Virus record (IMG/VR): IMGVR_UViG_3300042879_004726 | Location: 1-64,000 of that record | DNA length: 64,000 bases | From: a virus | Strand: one strand, 5' to 3' | In this document: piece after piece, positions 25,240 to 34,276 of the stretch | Layout: each line of letters starts with the position of its first letter | Position numbering within the stretch: position 1 is the first letter of the stretch | The notes under the pieces: model-generated | What the model was told of the DNA's origin: nothing | The model's database searches: none | Seen by the model: the letters and a program-made list of their open reading frames with translations, nothing else | Program-made: the position numbers and the translations under genes

Positions 25240-25247
25240 TATTTATA
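25240..25247 (-). promoter_or_regulatory. Late promoter TATAAATA before gp22
   Basis: An exact late octamer, 39 nt upstream of the gp22 ATG, in the 62-nt gap between gp21 and gp22. It would transcribe gp22 and gp23 to the terminator at 22493. Confidence 0.65.
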
Positions 25248-25263
25248 AATTTATAATTTACAA

Positions 25264-25911
25264 TTAAAGAGAATTGATGAATTCATTAAATAAAGATAAT
25301 TTATATTCTTCTAAAATATTTTGATCTACTAGACTATTAACTCTTTTTTTTGTATTTTCAATTAGCCAATCATTTCTTGATGCATCATAGACCCATTCAA
25401 CACCTTCCATAATTCCTTGAACAAATGCATCTGGAGCAGAAGGATCTGCAACAATATCCGCTGCAGTTGCTAACATAAAATCTTCACCAACTTCAGTGTA
25501 CCCCTCAACCGTTTGTTTTACTGAACCGATGCCTCTAGAAGAAACTCCCAAAGTTACTCCTTCTTTTAAAAGAGATTCTGCAATTTTTCCCATTGGTGTT
25601 GAGAGAATTTGAGCTTTTCCAATGAAATTATTTCCATTTTGATATAGCTCTACAATTTTATGTGATACTCTATCAAGATTTACTGTTGGACCATCTGGAT
25701 GTCCAAGTTCTCCGAGAGCACGCCCTTTATTAACATAATTTTCAGTATAACGCTTTACCTCTCTTTCCATTACATTAATAGGATACTTTCTACGATTGCG
25801 ATTTACACACTCAGCCTGCAAGAAAGTTCCCTTTATAAAAAGAGTTTTTTTTCCATTTATACTTTCAGTAAGAACTTCTATATTTTCAATTTCTTCTGTG
25901 ATAAGTTTCAT
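25264..25911 (-). CDS. 21: Prohead core protease gp21
   Basis: A 215-aa serine protease that processes gp22, gp23 and internal proteins inside the prohead. The herpes-protease-like catalytic residues are visible in GELGHPDGP (His) and TLGVSSRGIGS (Ser). RNRRKYPINVMEREVKRY near residue 40 is characteristic. The C-terminal 40 residues probably form the self-cleaved tail. It is joined to the upstream gene by a TAATG stop-start overlap. Confidence 0.93.
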   Translation of the reverse strand: MKLITEEIENIEVLTESINGKKTLFIKGTFLQAECVNRNRRKYPINVMEREVKRYTENYVNKGRALGELGHPDGPTVNLDRVSHKIVELYQNGNNFIGKAQILSTPMGKIAESLLKEGVTLGVSSRGIGSVKQTVEGYTEVGEDFMLATAADIVADPSAPDAFVQGIMEGVEWVYDASRNDWLIENTKKRVNSLVDQNILEEYKLSLFNEFINSL

Positions 25912-26462
25912 TACGCTTGTCCTGTAATTTGTACTTGTTGAAAATGAAGTGTTCCTGGACCAGCACCAAATGCAGATATTCTTTGTGATAGTCTTATTTC
26001 AGCATTAGGTGAATTAAATGCAGTCACAATACCAGATGAGTTGTAATTTACAGTCATTCTTGTTTGATAGAAACCATTTACTCCGGAAGAAGTATCTACT
26101 GAAATTACAGGAACGTGAGTAAAATTATAATAAGATTGTCCTGTTGCAGTTAAAGTGACAAAATCACCTATACCAAAAGGAACTTGTGTTCCTTCAGGTA
26201 CTGATACAATTGTTGTAGTTCCTGTTATAACACCAACAACCCTATTTGATGCTTTAGTTAATGCAAGTGTTGCTGTTTGATTTGATGGAATAAAATAATC
26301 AGTATCAGTTGCTGTAGGATTAGTTCCTATTGCAACTTGAGCAGATGATCCTACAGCAACAATTCTCAAAACGTCAGACTGTACCGAAAAGGGAGCTGAA
26401 GTTGTTGCAGAACCCGATGATATTGAAAATGAGGAACTTACCCCAACTGGTCTGTGGGCCAT
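25911..26462 (-). CDS. Conserved virion structural protein (183 aa)
   Basis: The protein opens MAHRPVGVSSSFSISSGSAT and is beta-rich throughout: LRIVAVGSSAQVAIGTNPTA, TDYFIPSNQTATLALTKASN, then FGAGPGTLHFQQVQITGQA at the C-terminus. This type is a constant small neighbour of gp21 in cyanophages and is found in particles as far as I recall; it may be a head decoration protein. It has no T4 counterpart that I recognise. A CATAAATA octamer lies 24 nt upstream and its stop is fused to the gp21 start (TAATG). Confidence 0.65.
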   Translation of the reverse strand: MAHRPVGVSSSFSISSGSATTSAPFSVQSDVLRIVAVGSSAQVAIGTNPTATDTDYFIPSNQTATLALTKASNRVVGVITGTTTIVSVPEGTQVPFGIGDFVTLTATGQSYYNFTHVPVISVDTSSGVNGFYQTRMTVNYNSSGIVTAFNSPNAEIRLSQRISAFGAGPGTLHFQQVQITGQA

Positions 26463-26485
26463 TATTTTTTAAATGCACTTTGAGT

Positions 26486-26493
26486 TATTTATG
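26486..26493 (-). promoter_or_regulatory. Late promoter-like CATAAATA
   Basis: CATAAATA on the minus strand, 24 nt before ATG 26462, one base from the late consensus. It would transcribe the 183-aa protein and gp21. Confidence 0.4.
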
Positions 26494-26501
26494 TTTTTCA
26501 A

Positions 26502-26651
26502 TTACTCATTATCATTAAACATAGAATCTGCCACTTCTGGACGAAATTCGTCTATTTTTTGTGCAGCTTTAGTAAACAAAATATCTTTAATTTTGTCACT
26601 AATTTGAGATGGAGAATCGTCAGATGCGACCATATTCATTAAATCATCCAT
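26502..26651 (-). CDS. Small prohead core protein (gp67/gp68-position)
   Basis: A 49-aa product from ATG 26651: MDDLMNMVASDDSPSQISDK, then IKDILFTKAAQKIDEFRPEV and MFNDNE. It is acidic and helical. In T4 the small core proteins gp67 and gp68 sit in the same place between portal gp20 and protease gp21, and cyanophages carry a short protein here with the SQISDKIKD core. An exact late octamer lies 25 nt upstream. It is easily missed because of its length. Confidence 0.65.
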   Translation of the reverse strand: MDDLMNMVASDDSPSQISDKIKDILFTKAAQKIDEFRPEVADSMFNDNE

Positions 26652-26675
26652 ATGTATAAAAATAATAATCTTTTT

Positions 26676-26683
26676 TATTTATA
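26676..26683 (-). promoter_or_regulatory. Late promoter TATAAATA before the prohead core gene
   Basis: An exact late octamer overlapping the last codons of gp20, 25 nt before ATG 26651. Confidence 0.6.
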
Positions 26684-29600
26684 TTACTCCACCTTTAGGC
26701 ATTTCAACTTGCTTTCCAGATGCAACTACATCTTTTGCTTGAGATTCAATATCAGGTTCAATTACAGGTTTTCCCAAATTCATTTGAGATGTTTGATCTA
26801 ATGGCATTCCAGTTTGTGGGTCAATAGGAATACTTGGATCTGGAATAACTCCTTTTTTAATTTCCTTTTCAATTTTTGCATCTTCTTCTACAATTTCAAC
26901 GTCTGTTTGGCGTAGAATTTTTCTTCTCACATAATCTTGTGAAAAATATTTCCCTACATATGGTTCTGCAATTTGTACCATACCTAGCCTTTCGTTTAAT
27001 AATTCTGCATCTTTCAATTCTGCAAAATGATTATCATAAAGAAAATCATACTGAATATGTTCATCCATCATTGACCAATCTTCTGGTGTGATGATATTTT
27101 TCAATATTAATTGAGTTTTTAACATATCACTAAACATATATGAAAATCTTTTTCTCAATCTAGAAACAAATTTACTAAATTTAACTTCATCTCTCAATAT
27201 TTCAGATGATTTTCCTAAATTAAATCCACCTTCTCCATCCATTCTTGATGGTGGAACATTTAAAGAATTATATAACTTTTTTTGAAAATAATTTATATCT
27301 GTAATTTCACCTAAATTCTGACCTCCAGGAAGTGTTGAAATTTCCGTTCCTCTTCCACCTTCTCTTCTTGGGAGCCAAAAATCTTCAAGCATTGCCATAA
27401 ATTTTTTATCGTCCCTAACCTCACCTGTTGAGTTGCAAGTGTAAATACCACAATCCAAAGCAAAAGTATGATAATCGTGATATAGTTCTTCCTTATCAAT
27501 TGTAAGGGTTCCCACATCCATAGTATCATCTAAAAATTCAATATTTTTAATTTTGTGATTTTTATAAATGAAAGAGTTTCTATATTCTTTCCAAGAATTG
27601 AAACCAAGTTGTCTACAAACATTAATTAAATTACTGTAAGTAAATTTACTTAAAGGTTCTCCCAAACCTTTTCCTTTGCGTGGTCTCTTTTCGGAGTTTA
27701 GTTCTATCCATGAAGTAAAATCAATGTTATCATTTACAAAAGAAATGGTATTATTTAAACTTAATCTTCTTTCGGCACATTCTTCAACAATATTAAAAAT
27801 TTGTTGAGTATACTCAATTGTTTGTTTATTAGATAATTTTTGTCTATATTCTTCTGAATTTTTTCCACCCCAAAGAGAGTTTTGAGCCAATTGGGTCATT
27901 TTTTGGAAGTGAGATTTTGGAATTGCTTTACCTCGCTCTCGTGCAGAATTTCTAGATTCTTCAGTCCAACCATTTCTAATGTTTTCTTTAAATTTTTCCC
28001 TAAATTTAATATCAGTTTTTAATTTATCTTGAAGAATTTCATTACCTTTTTTTGAATTATTAACTATTTCAGTTTTTGATAAACTATGAATTCCTGATTT
28101 TTTCAGGTAGCAATTTTTTCCACCTTTAGAACCATATATTTTACCATTTTCAATTTGCTGCTCTTTTGATATATTAAAAAATGGTAATCCCAATTCTCTC
28201 TTTCTTTGAGCACATACTTTGCCTCCTATTTTACCAGCATCACTACAATGTTTTTTATGGTATTCAAAATGGTCATCACGAGACATTCTGATCAAATTCT
28301 CTGGAGAATTATTATATCGGTCATAATCCTTATGATGAACTGTGCATTTATTCTCATCAATCCTTTCTTGATTAAAATTGTATTCATTTAAAAGATTATT
28401 TTGATCCTTCCAATTAGAAACTAATCTGTGAGTAAAAATCCACTTCTTACTTTCATTTTCATATAATTGCTCATAAGTAGAATTTTTATTTCCTGGAATA
28501 TTATTCTGTCTCTTATAGTGAGGAATCATAGAATCTCCAACTTTTAGATCTTTTGCTTCTACTTTTCCCTTATTCCAAACTGGAAATTTGTGATCCAATG
28601 TACACGTAATGGCTTCATCATTATCTAAAGTAATTCTCATTACTTTTTCGTTTTTGCGAGTTACTCCTGCCCAACTTATAATTCCAGGAGCAAATTTTCC
28701 AGTTTTAGGGTCACAGGAATATGCCCAAAGACGGTTTCCTTCATTAAATTCTTTTGTAATCTCAGATAGAGATAGAGTTCTACCATCTAAAAGGGGAATT
28801 TTGGTATCCATTGCAAGACAAGAATCATAAACAAGTTTATTTCTATAACGCATCATCACATCACGAAGATATTGTTCTGCCTTAACTTTTGGAAGATTTC
28901 CAACATCAATATAAAAAATTCTTCTTTCAGGGGCTCTTGATAATCTATAAATTACAAGAGAATCTTCAATCATTCTTAATTGATTGAGAGATTTAATTGC
29001 TTTATGTAAATATGAAAGTGTTGAACCTTTATTTCTATCTACAAGACCTGAAGTGCAATATGTTATTGAATCCTTTGTAAATTTAATCCCACTAGTTCCA
29101 CCTAAAGATGATGGATTAGTGGTTGGATAAGACATTTTAGGATTGTAAACAAAATACTCTTCAATCTCAGGAAATTCATATTCCATTGGATCATCAACAT
29201 TCATTCTCCCCAGACGATTTATTTTTTTATCATTTTCACTCTTCTTTTGTTGACGAACATAACGCATTTTCATTGCGTCAATGTATCTTAATTCTTGTAT
29301 TCCCGCTTCTGGATTTTTTAAATCTATAACTTTATGATAATAAAGTCTACCATCAACATACCAATTTCTGTAAATTTCGTGTGATTTTTTATCAAAATCT
29401 AAAAGTTCTAAAATGTACTTAAACTCTTGCCTTATTTTCTTTTTTATTCCATCACTAGCATTTAAATTATCTAAATCAATTTGTATTGGCGTATCATTGG
29501 TATCACTAACAATAGCTTCATTAACAATATCTTCAATGGCACTATCACATTCTGGGTGAAGTGCCATCTCACGATATCTTTTAATTAGATCGAATTCAGT

Positions 29601-29753
29601 TCTATAGACTCCTTCAATATCAACGTAAGAACCAAAGAATCCACTACTTAAATAAAAATCTGAAGAATCCTCATTATTGGGTGGAACTGGAGAAAGTATA
29701 GATGGGGATTCTTTTCCCTCATCTTCAATAGAGAATCCAAATAATTTTGCCAT
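26679..29753 (-). CDS. 20: Portal vertex protein gp20, interrupted by an intein
   Basis: The 1024-aa precursor consists of residues 1-311 of portal, a 463-residue intein (312-774), and 250 further portal residues. The spliced product would be 561 aa, close to T4 gp20 (524). Portal features are FFGSYVDIEGVYRTEFDLI near the N-terminus, RAPERRIFYIDVGNLPK, and after splicing DDKKFMAMLEDFWLPRREGG, with LPGGQNLGEI and NVPPSRMDGEGGF. The dodecameric portal is the DNA entry channel and the docking site for the terminase. The splice point falls in LVYDS|STGEVRDD, a strongly conserved stretch. A GATAAATA octamer lies 31 nt upstream. Confidence 0.93.
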   Translation of the reverse strand: MAKLFGFSIEDEGKESPSILSPVPPNNEDSSDFYLSSGFFGSYVDIEGVYRTEFDLIKRYREMALHPECDSAIEDIVNEAIVSDTNDTPIQIDLDNLNASDGIKKKIRQEFKYILELLDFDKKSHEIYRNWYVDGRLYYHKVIDLKNPEAGIQELRYIDAMKMRYVRQQKKSENDKKINRLGRMNVDDPMEYEFPEIEEYFVYNPKMSYPTTNPSSLGGTSGIKFTKDSITYCTSGLVDRNKGSTLSYLHKAIKSLNQLRMIEDSLVIYRLSRAPERRIFYIDVGNLPKVKAEQYLRDVMMRYRNKLVYDSCLAMDTKIPLLDGRTLSLSEITKEFNEGNRLWAYSCDPKTGKFAPGIISWAGVTRKNEKVMRITLDNDEAITCTLDHKFPVWNKGKVEAKDLKVGDSMIPHYKRQNNIPGNKNSTYEQLYENESKKWIFTHRLVSNWKDQNNLLNEYNFNQERIDENKCTVHHKDYDRYNNSPENLIRMSRDDHFEYHKKHCSDAGKIGGKVCAQRKRELGLPFFNISKEQQIENGKIYGSKGGKNCYLKKSGIHSLSKTEIVNNSKKGNEILQDKLKTDIKFREKFKENIRNGWTEESRNSARERGKAIPKSHFQKMTQLAQNSLWGGKNSEEYRQKLSNKQTIEYTQQIFNIVEECAERRLSLNNTISFVNDNIDFTSWIELNSEKRPRKGKGLGEPLSKFTYSNLINVCRQLGFNSWKEYRNSFIYKNHKIKNIEFLDDTMDVGTLTIDKEELYHDYHTFALDCGIYTCNSTGEVRDDKKFMAMLEDFWLPRREGGRGTEISTLPGGQNLGEITDINYFQKKLYNSLNVPPSRMDGEGGFNLGKSSEILRDEVKFSKFVSRLRKRFSYMFSDMLKTQLILKNIITPEDWSMMDEHIQYDFLYDNHFAELKDAELLNERLGMVQIAEPYVGKYFSQDYVRRKILRQTDVEIVEEDAKIEKEIKKGVIPDPSIPIDPQTGMPLDQTSQMNLGKPVIEPDIESQAKDVVASGKQVEMPKGGVI
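27432..28820 (-). mobile_element. HNH-containing intein in gp20
   Basis: A 463-residue intein. It begins at Cys1 (CLAMDTKIPLLDGRTL) and ends YTCN before Ser+1 of the C-extein. Block B is TCTLDHKFPV (T74, H77). Block F is near YHDYHTFALDCGIY. An HNH endonuclease core lies at residues 160-185, CTVHHKDYDRYNNSPENL, followed by a basic region with repeated NUMOD-like DNA-binding segments (GGKNCYLKKSGIHS; NGWTEESRNSARERG). The residue before the terminal Asn is Cys rather than the usual His. The boundaries are set by the intact portal sequence that results from joining the flanks. Confidence 0.9.
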
Positions 29754-29783
29754 TATATACTAAGAACGTATTTTAAGTATTAC

Positions 29784-29791
29784 TATTTATC
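29784..29791 (-). promoter_or_regulatory. Late promoter-like GATAAATA before gp20
   Basis: GATAAATA on the minus strand overlapping the gp19 stop, 31 nt before the gp20 ATG; one base from the late consensus. Confidence 0.4.
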
Positions 29792-30434
29792 AATTAATAA
29801 TTACATTGGTTGCATCTGATCCATTAGTTGGTCCTTGTCCTGCAGTCCAATAAAGTACTTGAAACTCTACACTATACTCTTCAATTGAATTTTCAGAATC
29901 ATAAGAAAGATCAATTGCAGAAACATTAGTTGGAAAAATGCTATTAAATTTATAAGTTCTTAATGGTGTAATTGCAGAGCTATTGAGAATATTGCTATTA
30001 TTTATTGATTCTTTGGTTCCAGCTCCTCTTCCAAGTTGGTGAACATAAGCATCTACCATATATGAACTGGGATTAGTTGCTCCCGTGGCATTTTCAAGTT
30101 TATTCATATGGTTCATCCATCTTTCAAAGGCAGTTCTTAATTTGAAATTTTCATCATTAATAATAGTAACATTCCAAACATCAAAACTTCTATCACCTGC
30201 AACTTTAAGAGTTCTTCCTCTAAATGGAACATCAATTGAAGCAATTGTTGAAGCTGGAAGTGATGCTGTTTTACATAGAAATTTAAATGTTTCAGATTCT
30301 TCTCCAGGCGCAACATTCCATGAACTTGCAATTGAGGTTGGAAAAGTTGGAATTTCAACTTCAAATAAATTGGATCTTGCACCACCACCAGCAAGTCTTT
30401 CTTTAAATCCAGTAATTGTTCTGAGTGTAGACAT
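29790..30434 (-). CDS. 19: Tail tube protein gp19
   Basis: A 214-aa subunit of the inner tail tube. Typical features: GGGARSNLFEVEIPTFP, FLCKTASLPASTIASIDVPF, GRTLKVAGDRSFDVWNVTI, and LRTAFERWMNHMNKLEN, with the C-terminal SIEEYSVEFQVLYW strand. It lies between sheath gp18 and portal gp20 as in T4, and its length is near the 163-aa core plus extensions usual in cyanophages. It starts 35 nt after the gp18 stop. Confidence 0.92.
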   Translation of the reverse strand: MSTLRTITGFKERLAGGGARSNLFEVEIPTFPTSIASSWNVAPGEESETFKFLCKTASLPASTIASIDVPFRGRTLKVAGDRSFDVWNVTIINDENFKLRTAFERWMNHMNKLENATGATNPSSYMVDAYVHQLGRGAGTKESINNSNILNSSAITPLRTYKFNSIFPTNVSAIDLSYDSENSIEEYSVEFQVLYWTAGQGPTNGSDATNVIIN

Positions 30435-30469
30435 TTTTAGAACCTCCGTGTTTTTTTACTAAAATTAAA

Positions 30470-32659
30470 TCAGACTCTACCAGCCACTTCTTCAAAAGAA
30501 ATGCCGGTTCTAGTTGCAACAAATGTGAGTGTGATATAATTAATTGATCTAGTTGGCTGTAAGAAAATATCAGCTCTAAACTCATTGTTATCAATTATAT
30601 CAGGAGTATTATTTGTTTCATCGCAAATTACAAGATAATTAAAAATTCCATTTTTTGCCTGAACATCTCTTAGATATGGTTCAACAATATTGACAAAGTT
30701 TGATCTAGTTGTTTGATTGTTTAACTCAAAAAGTTGAGCTTGGGCAGATCTCTTTAATGCCTGCTCAACAGTCAAGAATAATCTACGAACATTGATTCTA
30801 TCAAAGGCAGATGAATATGCTAAGGCAGTTTTGTCTCCAAAAAGAACAACTCCAGAACCTGGTTGATTAATAATAGGATTTATTCTTGCTTGATAGAGTA
30901 AATCTCTTTGAGCTTTTGTTGGATTGTAAGCAAGTTTGATTGCATTATTTAACACACCTCTTTGTAATCCTGCTGGAGAGAACCAAGGATAGGCATTAAT
31001 ATTTGTTCTGGCCATTAAACCAGCAATATCAGCATTACAAGGAATATATCTGAAAAGATTATTAAATCTATCAAATGTATACTTATATCCATTATCAAAA
31101 ATTGCATATGATGAAGATGATAATGGTGAGAAGAACTGAATAATATTATTTGTTTGTGTGGTTGTATTTGTTATATCAACTACACCGGCTCTATGTGGAG
31201 AAATTACAGCCACACAATCCTTTCTACTTTCAGCAATAGAGATTAATTGATTTGCTTTTGCCTGAGACTCTTCAATAGTATCAAGCCCAGGACCTCCAAT
31301 CAGATAATCTACCGCAACTTCATCTTCATTGGTAAAAAGATTATAAGCAGTAACAAGACCACCAAGAGTTGCTCTAGAACCGTTTCCAGTATAATCTGCT
31401 CCTGCAGATAACGTGAAAGATTGATTTCCAATTACATTAAATGTAATATTCTGAGCATTTTGATTCCAACCTCCATTTGAAATGGAAACTGGAGAAAAAG
31501 ATGCACTTGGAATTCCAGAATAAGTTGTAAATCCCCCAGAAACTGGAGTAATGTTATTTACGGTATCTGCAGAAGTATAATAATTTGTTCCGGAATAAAC
31601 ATAACTGGAGAAGTTTGCAAGATAATTTCTATACCATACTTTTTGTGGAGAATTTGCTCCCGAAATTGCATCAGTAGCCTTAGAAATTCCAACGTGCTTT
31701 TCTAAAAGATTTCCTTGAACTCCTGTGATGGAACCATTATCATCTACAATTGCAATATTTAAAGCATCATTATTACAATTTCTTGTCAATGCATACTGAG
31801 TGGTAATAGGCTTTGGTGCAATAGATCTCCAATAAATTGTTGAATTTGAAAGACCTAATGTTTGTTCATTATACCAATCAAGAACTGAATTTGCTGTTAC
31901 TGCTGAACCAGTAGAAACTCCAGAATTGGATATAAATGTAAGGGTTTTATTTGCTACAATAGCACTATATTCAGATCCTTCAGAATAAGTAATTAATGTT
32001 TCTGTTCCACCAGTTGATACTCTAGAAAGAATTTTAACTTCAATTGTAGAACTTGCAGTTGTTATTCCTGAATTTACACCAACAACAATTCCTTTTAGAT
32101 ATCCATTAAATGTTGATGTACTACCAGATCCTGCTACAACTGTGCTAATTCCAACAGAAACTCCAAATCCAATTTGAGCACCAATTGCTCCAGGATTAGT
32201 TGTTGCGAGTCCAATGATTTGATCTGCTTTATCATCAATTACACATACTTTCAATCCATTAGCCCAAGTTCCAGGTGTCCTTGCTGCAAAATGATATGCG
32301 CCAGTACTCTGAGAATTATAATCATCAAAATTATTAATTTTTACTGTTGCAGTTGTACCATAACCAACTCTTGAATTTTTAAGATTATTATCATCAACTC
32401 TTACTACTTTAAGAATTCCACCATAAGAAAGGAATGATGAAGCACTCATCCAATATTCAAACTGTCTATCTGAAGAAATTGGTTTTCCAAAAGTATCTAT
32501 TAATGCTTGTTCATTGGTGATATCAATAGCCTGATTTACAGGACCAATTGAAAAAGGACCAGCAATTGCTCCAATATTATCCAATACATTATCTGCCCTT
32601 CCTACTGTTAAATCAACCTCTCTGATTAGTGTACCAGGAGATAATTGAGGAGTTGCCAT
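30470..32659 (-). CDS. 18: Contractile tail sheath protein gp18
   Basis: A 729-aa sheath subunit (T4 gp18 is 659). The N-terminus, PQLSPGTLIREVDLTVGRAD, and the following GAIAGPFSIGPVNQA are characteristic of sheath proteins. A large variable middle domain (about residues 100-480, Ser/Thr/Gly-rich) faces outward. The conserved C-terminal part is NPIINQPGSGVVLFGDKTAL, FDRINVRRLFLTVEQALK and SFEEVAGRV. A late-like octamer lies 36 nt upstream. It is complete. Confidence 0.95.
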   Translation of the reverse strand: MATPQLSPGTLIREVDLTVGRADNVLDNIGAIAGPFSIGPVNQAIDITNEQALIDTFGKPISSDRQFEYWMSASSFLSYGGILKVVRVDDNNLKNSRVGYGTTATVKINNFDDYNSQSTGAYHFAARTPGTWANGLKVCVIDDKADQIIGLATTNPGAIGAQIGFGVSVGISTVVAGSGSTSTFNGYLKGIVVGVNSGITTASSTIEVKILSRVSTGGTETLITYSEGSEYSAIVANKTLTFISNSGVSTGSAVTANSVLDWYNEQTLGLSNSTIYWRSIAPKPITTQYALTRNCNNDALNIAIVDDNGSITGVQGNLLEKHVGISKATDAISGANSPQKVWYRNYLANFSSYVYSGTNYYTSADTVNNITPVSGGFTTYSGIPSASFSPVSISNGGWNQNAQNITFNVIGNQSFTLSAGADYTGNGSRATLGGLVTAYNLFTNEDEVAVDYLIGGPGLDTIEESQAKANQLISIAESRKDCVAVISPHRAGVVDITNTTTQTNNIIQFFSPLSSSSYAIFDNGYKYTFDRFNNLFRYIPCNADIAGLMARTNINAYPWFSPAGLQRGVLNNAIKLAYNPTKAQRDLLYQARINPIINQPGSGVVLFGDKTALAYSSAFDRINVRRLFLTVEQALKRSAQAQLFELNNQTTRSNFVNIVEPYLRDVQAKNGIFNYLVICDETNNTPDIIDNNEFRADIFLQPTRSINYITLTFVATRTGISFEEVAGRV

Positions 32660-32694
32660 TTTTTTCTCCGTAAGATCTCAGTTTAACTAAAAAT

Positions 32695-32702
32695 TATTTA
32701 TT
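32695..32702 (-). promoter_or_regulatory. Late promoter-like AATAAATA before gp18
   Basis: AATAAATA on the minus strand, 36 nt upstream of the gp18 ATG, in the 82-nt gap after the zinc-ribbon gene. Confidence 0.45.
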
Positions 32703-32741
32703 AAAAAATAACTTTACGTGGGGGAAATATGACGTGAATTA

Positions 32742-32972
32742 TTACCAGTCTGGATATTGCCAATTTACATTTAAATAAGTTAATCGTTTATTATTAATAA
32801 CTCGTTTTACGGTACATTCTTTACATTCATATGAGTATGATGATGCAACAGGCCCTCTATCCTTGCGAGTTCTATAAAATTCACCTACCAAATTTTTATT
32901 TAACCCACAAGATCTACATTTTCTGTCTGTAAATAATAAGTGACCCAAATTCAGTTGCTTATCAATTTCCAT
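32742..32972 (-). CDS. Small zinc-ribbon protein between gp17 and gp18
   Basis: A 76-aa product starting MEIDKQLNLGHLLFTDRKCR. Two CxxC pairs, CRSC at about residues 19-22 and CKEC at about 50-53, enclose NLVGEFYRTRKDRGP and YSYE, which is a zinc-binding module. The same CxxC...FY..RK.......YEC..C pattern is seen as the N-terminal domain of some phage HNH endonucleases; here no nuclease part follows. It may be a remnant of such an enzyme or a small DNA-binding protein. It starts 6 nt after the gp17 stop. Confidence 0.55.
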   Translation of the reverse strand: MEIDKQLNLGHLLFTDRKCRSCGLNKNLVGEFYRTRKDRGPVASSYSYECKECTVKRVINNKRLTYLNVNWQYPDW

Positions 32973-32978
32973 ATTTTG

Positions 32979-34193
32979 TTAGTATTTCCACATATAATCC
33001 CATTCAGTTGATCTATCTCCATATTCATCTAAAAACCATCTATCTCCATCTTCATCAACAAAGGTCTTTTCTTCATTTAATCCATCAGATATAAATCCAA
33101 ATGGTGACATATCTTGCTCTATTTGATTCTTTTGTTCTTCATATAGTCTTTTTCTTACGTCTTGATCAGTAAGTTCTTTGAAATAATCTTGAGCAACTAA
33201 CCAAGCATAAATGACCAAGCACATTGCTAGGTCATCATTGCAACCTTCCTCAGCCTCAAAAGAATTGTGTTTTTGTATAAAAGTTGTTAATTCTGAAATT
33301 ATTTCATAATCGTTTAATATCAATTTACTTTCTTCAATCATAGTCTTGAGATTAAGACATCCAACTTTTTTAACAGTTTTTGACATCTTAACTCCTAATT
33401 GAGTCTTTTTACCCGAAAATCCTTGCCCAACAATTTGACCCGCCCTTCCTCTCATTGAACACATAAGAAGATTATTATATTCTAAATCATATTGAAGAAT
33501 ACTTGCTACTTGATCTCCAACATCGTTTACTTCACATAGAATATAAGAGTTATTATACGCAACTGCTGCTTCGTGTATTACACTTGGGAACAACATTGGT
33601 TTTATTTCGTTATGCCTATATTTCGCAACAACTTTATGAGGAAACTGAGTGATATCTATTATAGTAAATGCTGAATAATCATTTCCTACGCCTCTAGCAA
33701 CGTCTACAGTAATCAAATAGTCGTGTTCTTCTATAGGGTCCTCATAGACATCTAAACCAGCACTACGGGCCTTTGGGTGGTCATATACGAGCGTTCTGAG
33801 TTTACTTGGTGCAATAAGAGTATCAACAGAACCTAAAAATTCACAATTATGTGATACTATATTATTTGAATAATATAAATGATCAGTACCAGAATTTACA
33901 ATATCATATAATTCTATTGGTTCATTAATGACTTTTGATCTTTTTAAAAAGCAACCACCATTTTTTGTGTAAATTTCTGTAAATTTATCTAAATCTTTTG
34001 CTTTAATTATTCCTTCAATTGTAGATAATGGATGGTCTAAAGAACATTTTAATTCATTTCCATCTGTAAATGTTAAATGTATGTACTTATTCTTTGTTAT
34101 TTTATTAATACCAAAAAAGGATACTAAACCTTCTGGTGAAAGTATTTTGTGTCCTTTTTTGTTTAATACTACGCTTTCAGGAATTGTATGCAC
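32979..34193 (-). CDS. 17: Terminase large subunit gp17, C-terminal half with C-intein
   Basis: A 404-aa precursor: residues 1-116 are the C-half of a split intein, and 117-404 are the gp17 nuclease domain. The nuclease metal-binding motifs are ITVDVARGVGNDYSAF (Asp), ILCEVNDVGDQ (Glu/Asp) and GCNDDLAMC (Asp). The extein starts with Cys+1 (CEFLGSVDTLIAPSK). There is no ATPase domain, so this product alone cannot package DNA and must be joined to the upstream half by trans-splicing. The start is GTG 34193; an in-frame TGA lies just upstream, so no continuous frame with the N-half exists. Confidence 0.9.
   Translation of the reverse strand: MHTIPESVVLNKKGHKILSPEGLVSFFGINKITKNKYIHLTFTDGNELKCSLDHPLSTIEGIIKAKDLDKFTEIYTKNGGCFLKRSKVINEPIELYDIVNSGTDHLYYSNNIVSHNCEFLGSVDTLIAPSKLRTLVYDHPKARSAGLDVYEDPIEEHDYLITVDVARGVGNDYSAFTIIDITQFPHKVVAKYRHNEIKPMLFPSVIHEAAVAYNNSYILCEVNDVGDQVASILQYDLEYNNLLMCSMRGRAGQIVGQGFSGKKTQLGVKMSKTVKKVGCLNLKTMIEESKLILNDYEIISELTTFIQKHNSFEAEEGCNDDLAMCLVIYAWLVAQDYFKELTDQDVRKRLYEEQKNQIEQDMSPFGFISDGLNEEKTFVDEDGDRWFLDEYGDRSTEWDYMWKY
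33846..34193 (-). mobile_element. C-terminal half of atypically split gp17 intein
   Basis: 116 residues from GTG 34193. HKILSPEGLVSFFGINKI, then HLTFTDGNELKCSLDHPL (block B, with D-H), a LYDIVNSGTDHLYYS block F, and the end IVSHN followed by Cys+1. It resembles the C-part of AceL-TerL, which I recall with the same KILSP.G..F.GI.K order and the same insertion site in terminase. Terminal His-Asn and Cys+1 are all present, so it appears active. Confidence 0.88.
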
Positions 34194-34276
34194 TTGTTTA
34201 AAATTTTTTCAGGATAATTTTTATATTCCAATTGTTCTTTTGTGATATTTTTACTGTTCGTTTTTGAGTTGCTCAT
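34169..34276 (-). CDS. Tiny ORF bridging the split gp17 halves
   Basis: A 35-codon frame from ATG 34276 to TAG 34169, in a different frame from both gp17 halves and overlapping the end of the first and the start of the second. It reads MSNSKTNSKNITKEQLEYKN, then YPEKILNKCIQFLKA. The composition looks coding (Lys-rich, helical). It may be the remnant of an endonuclease gene once located between the intein halves, or only chance. There is no evidence of expression. Confidence 0.25.
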   Translation of the reverse strand: MSNSKTNSKNITKEQLEYKNYPEKILNKCIQFLKA

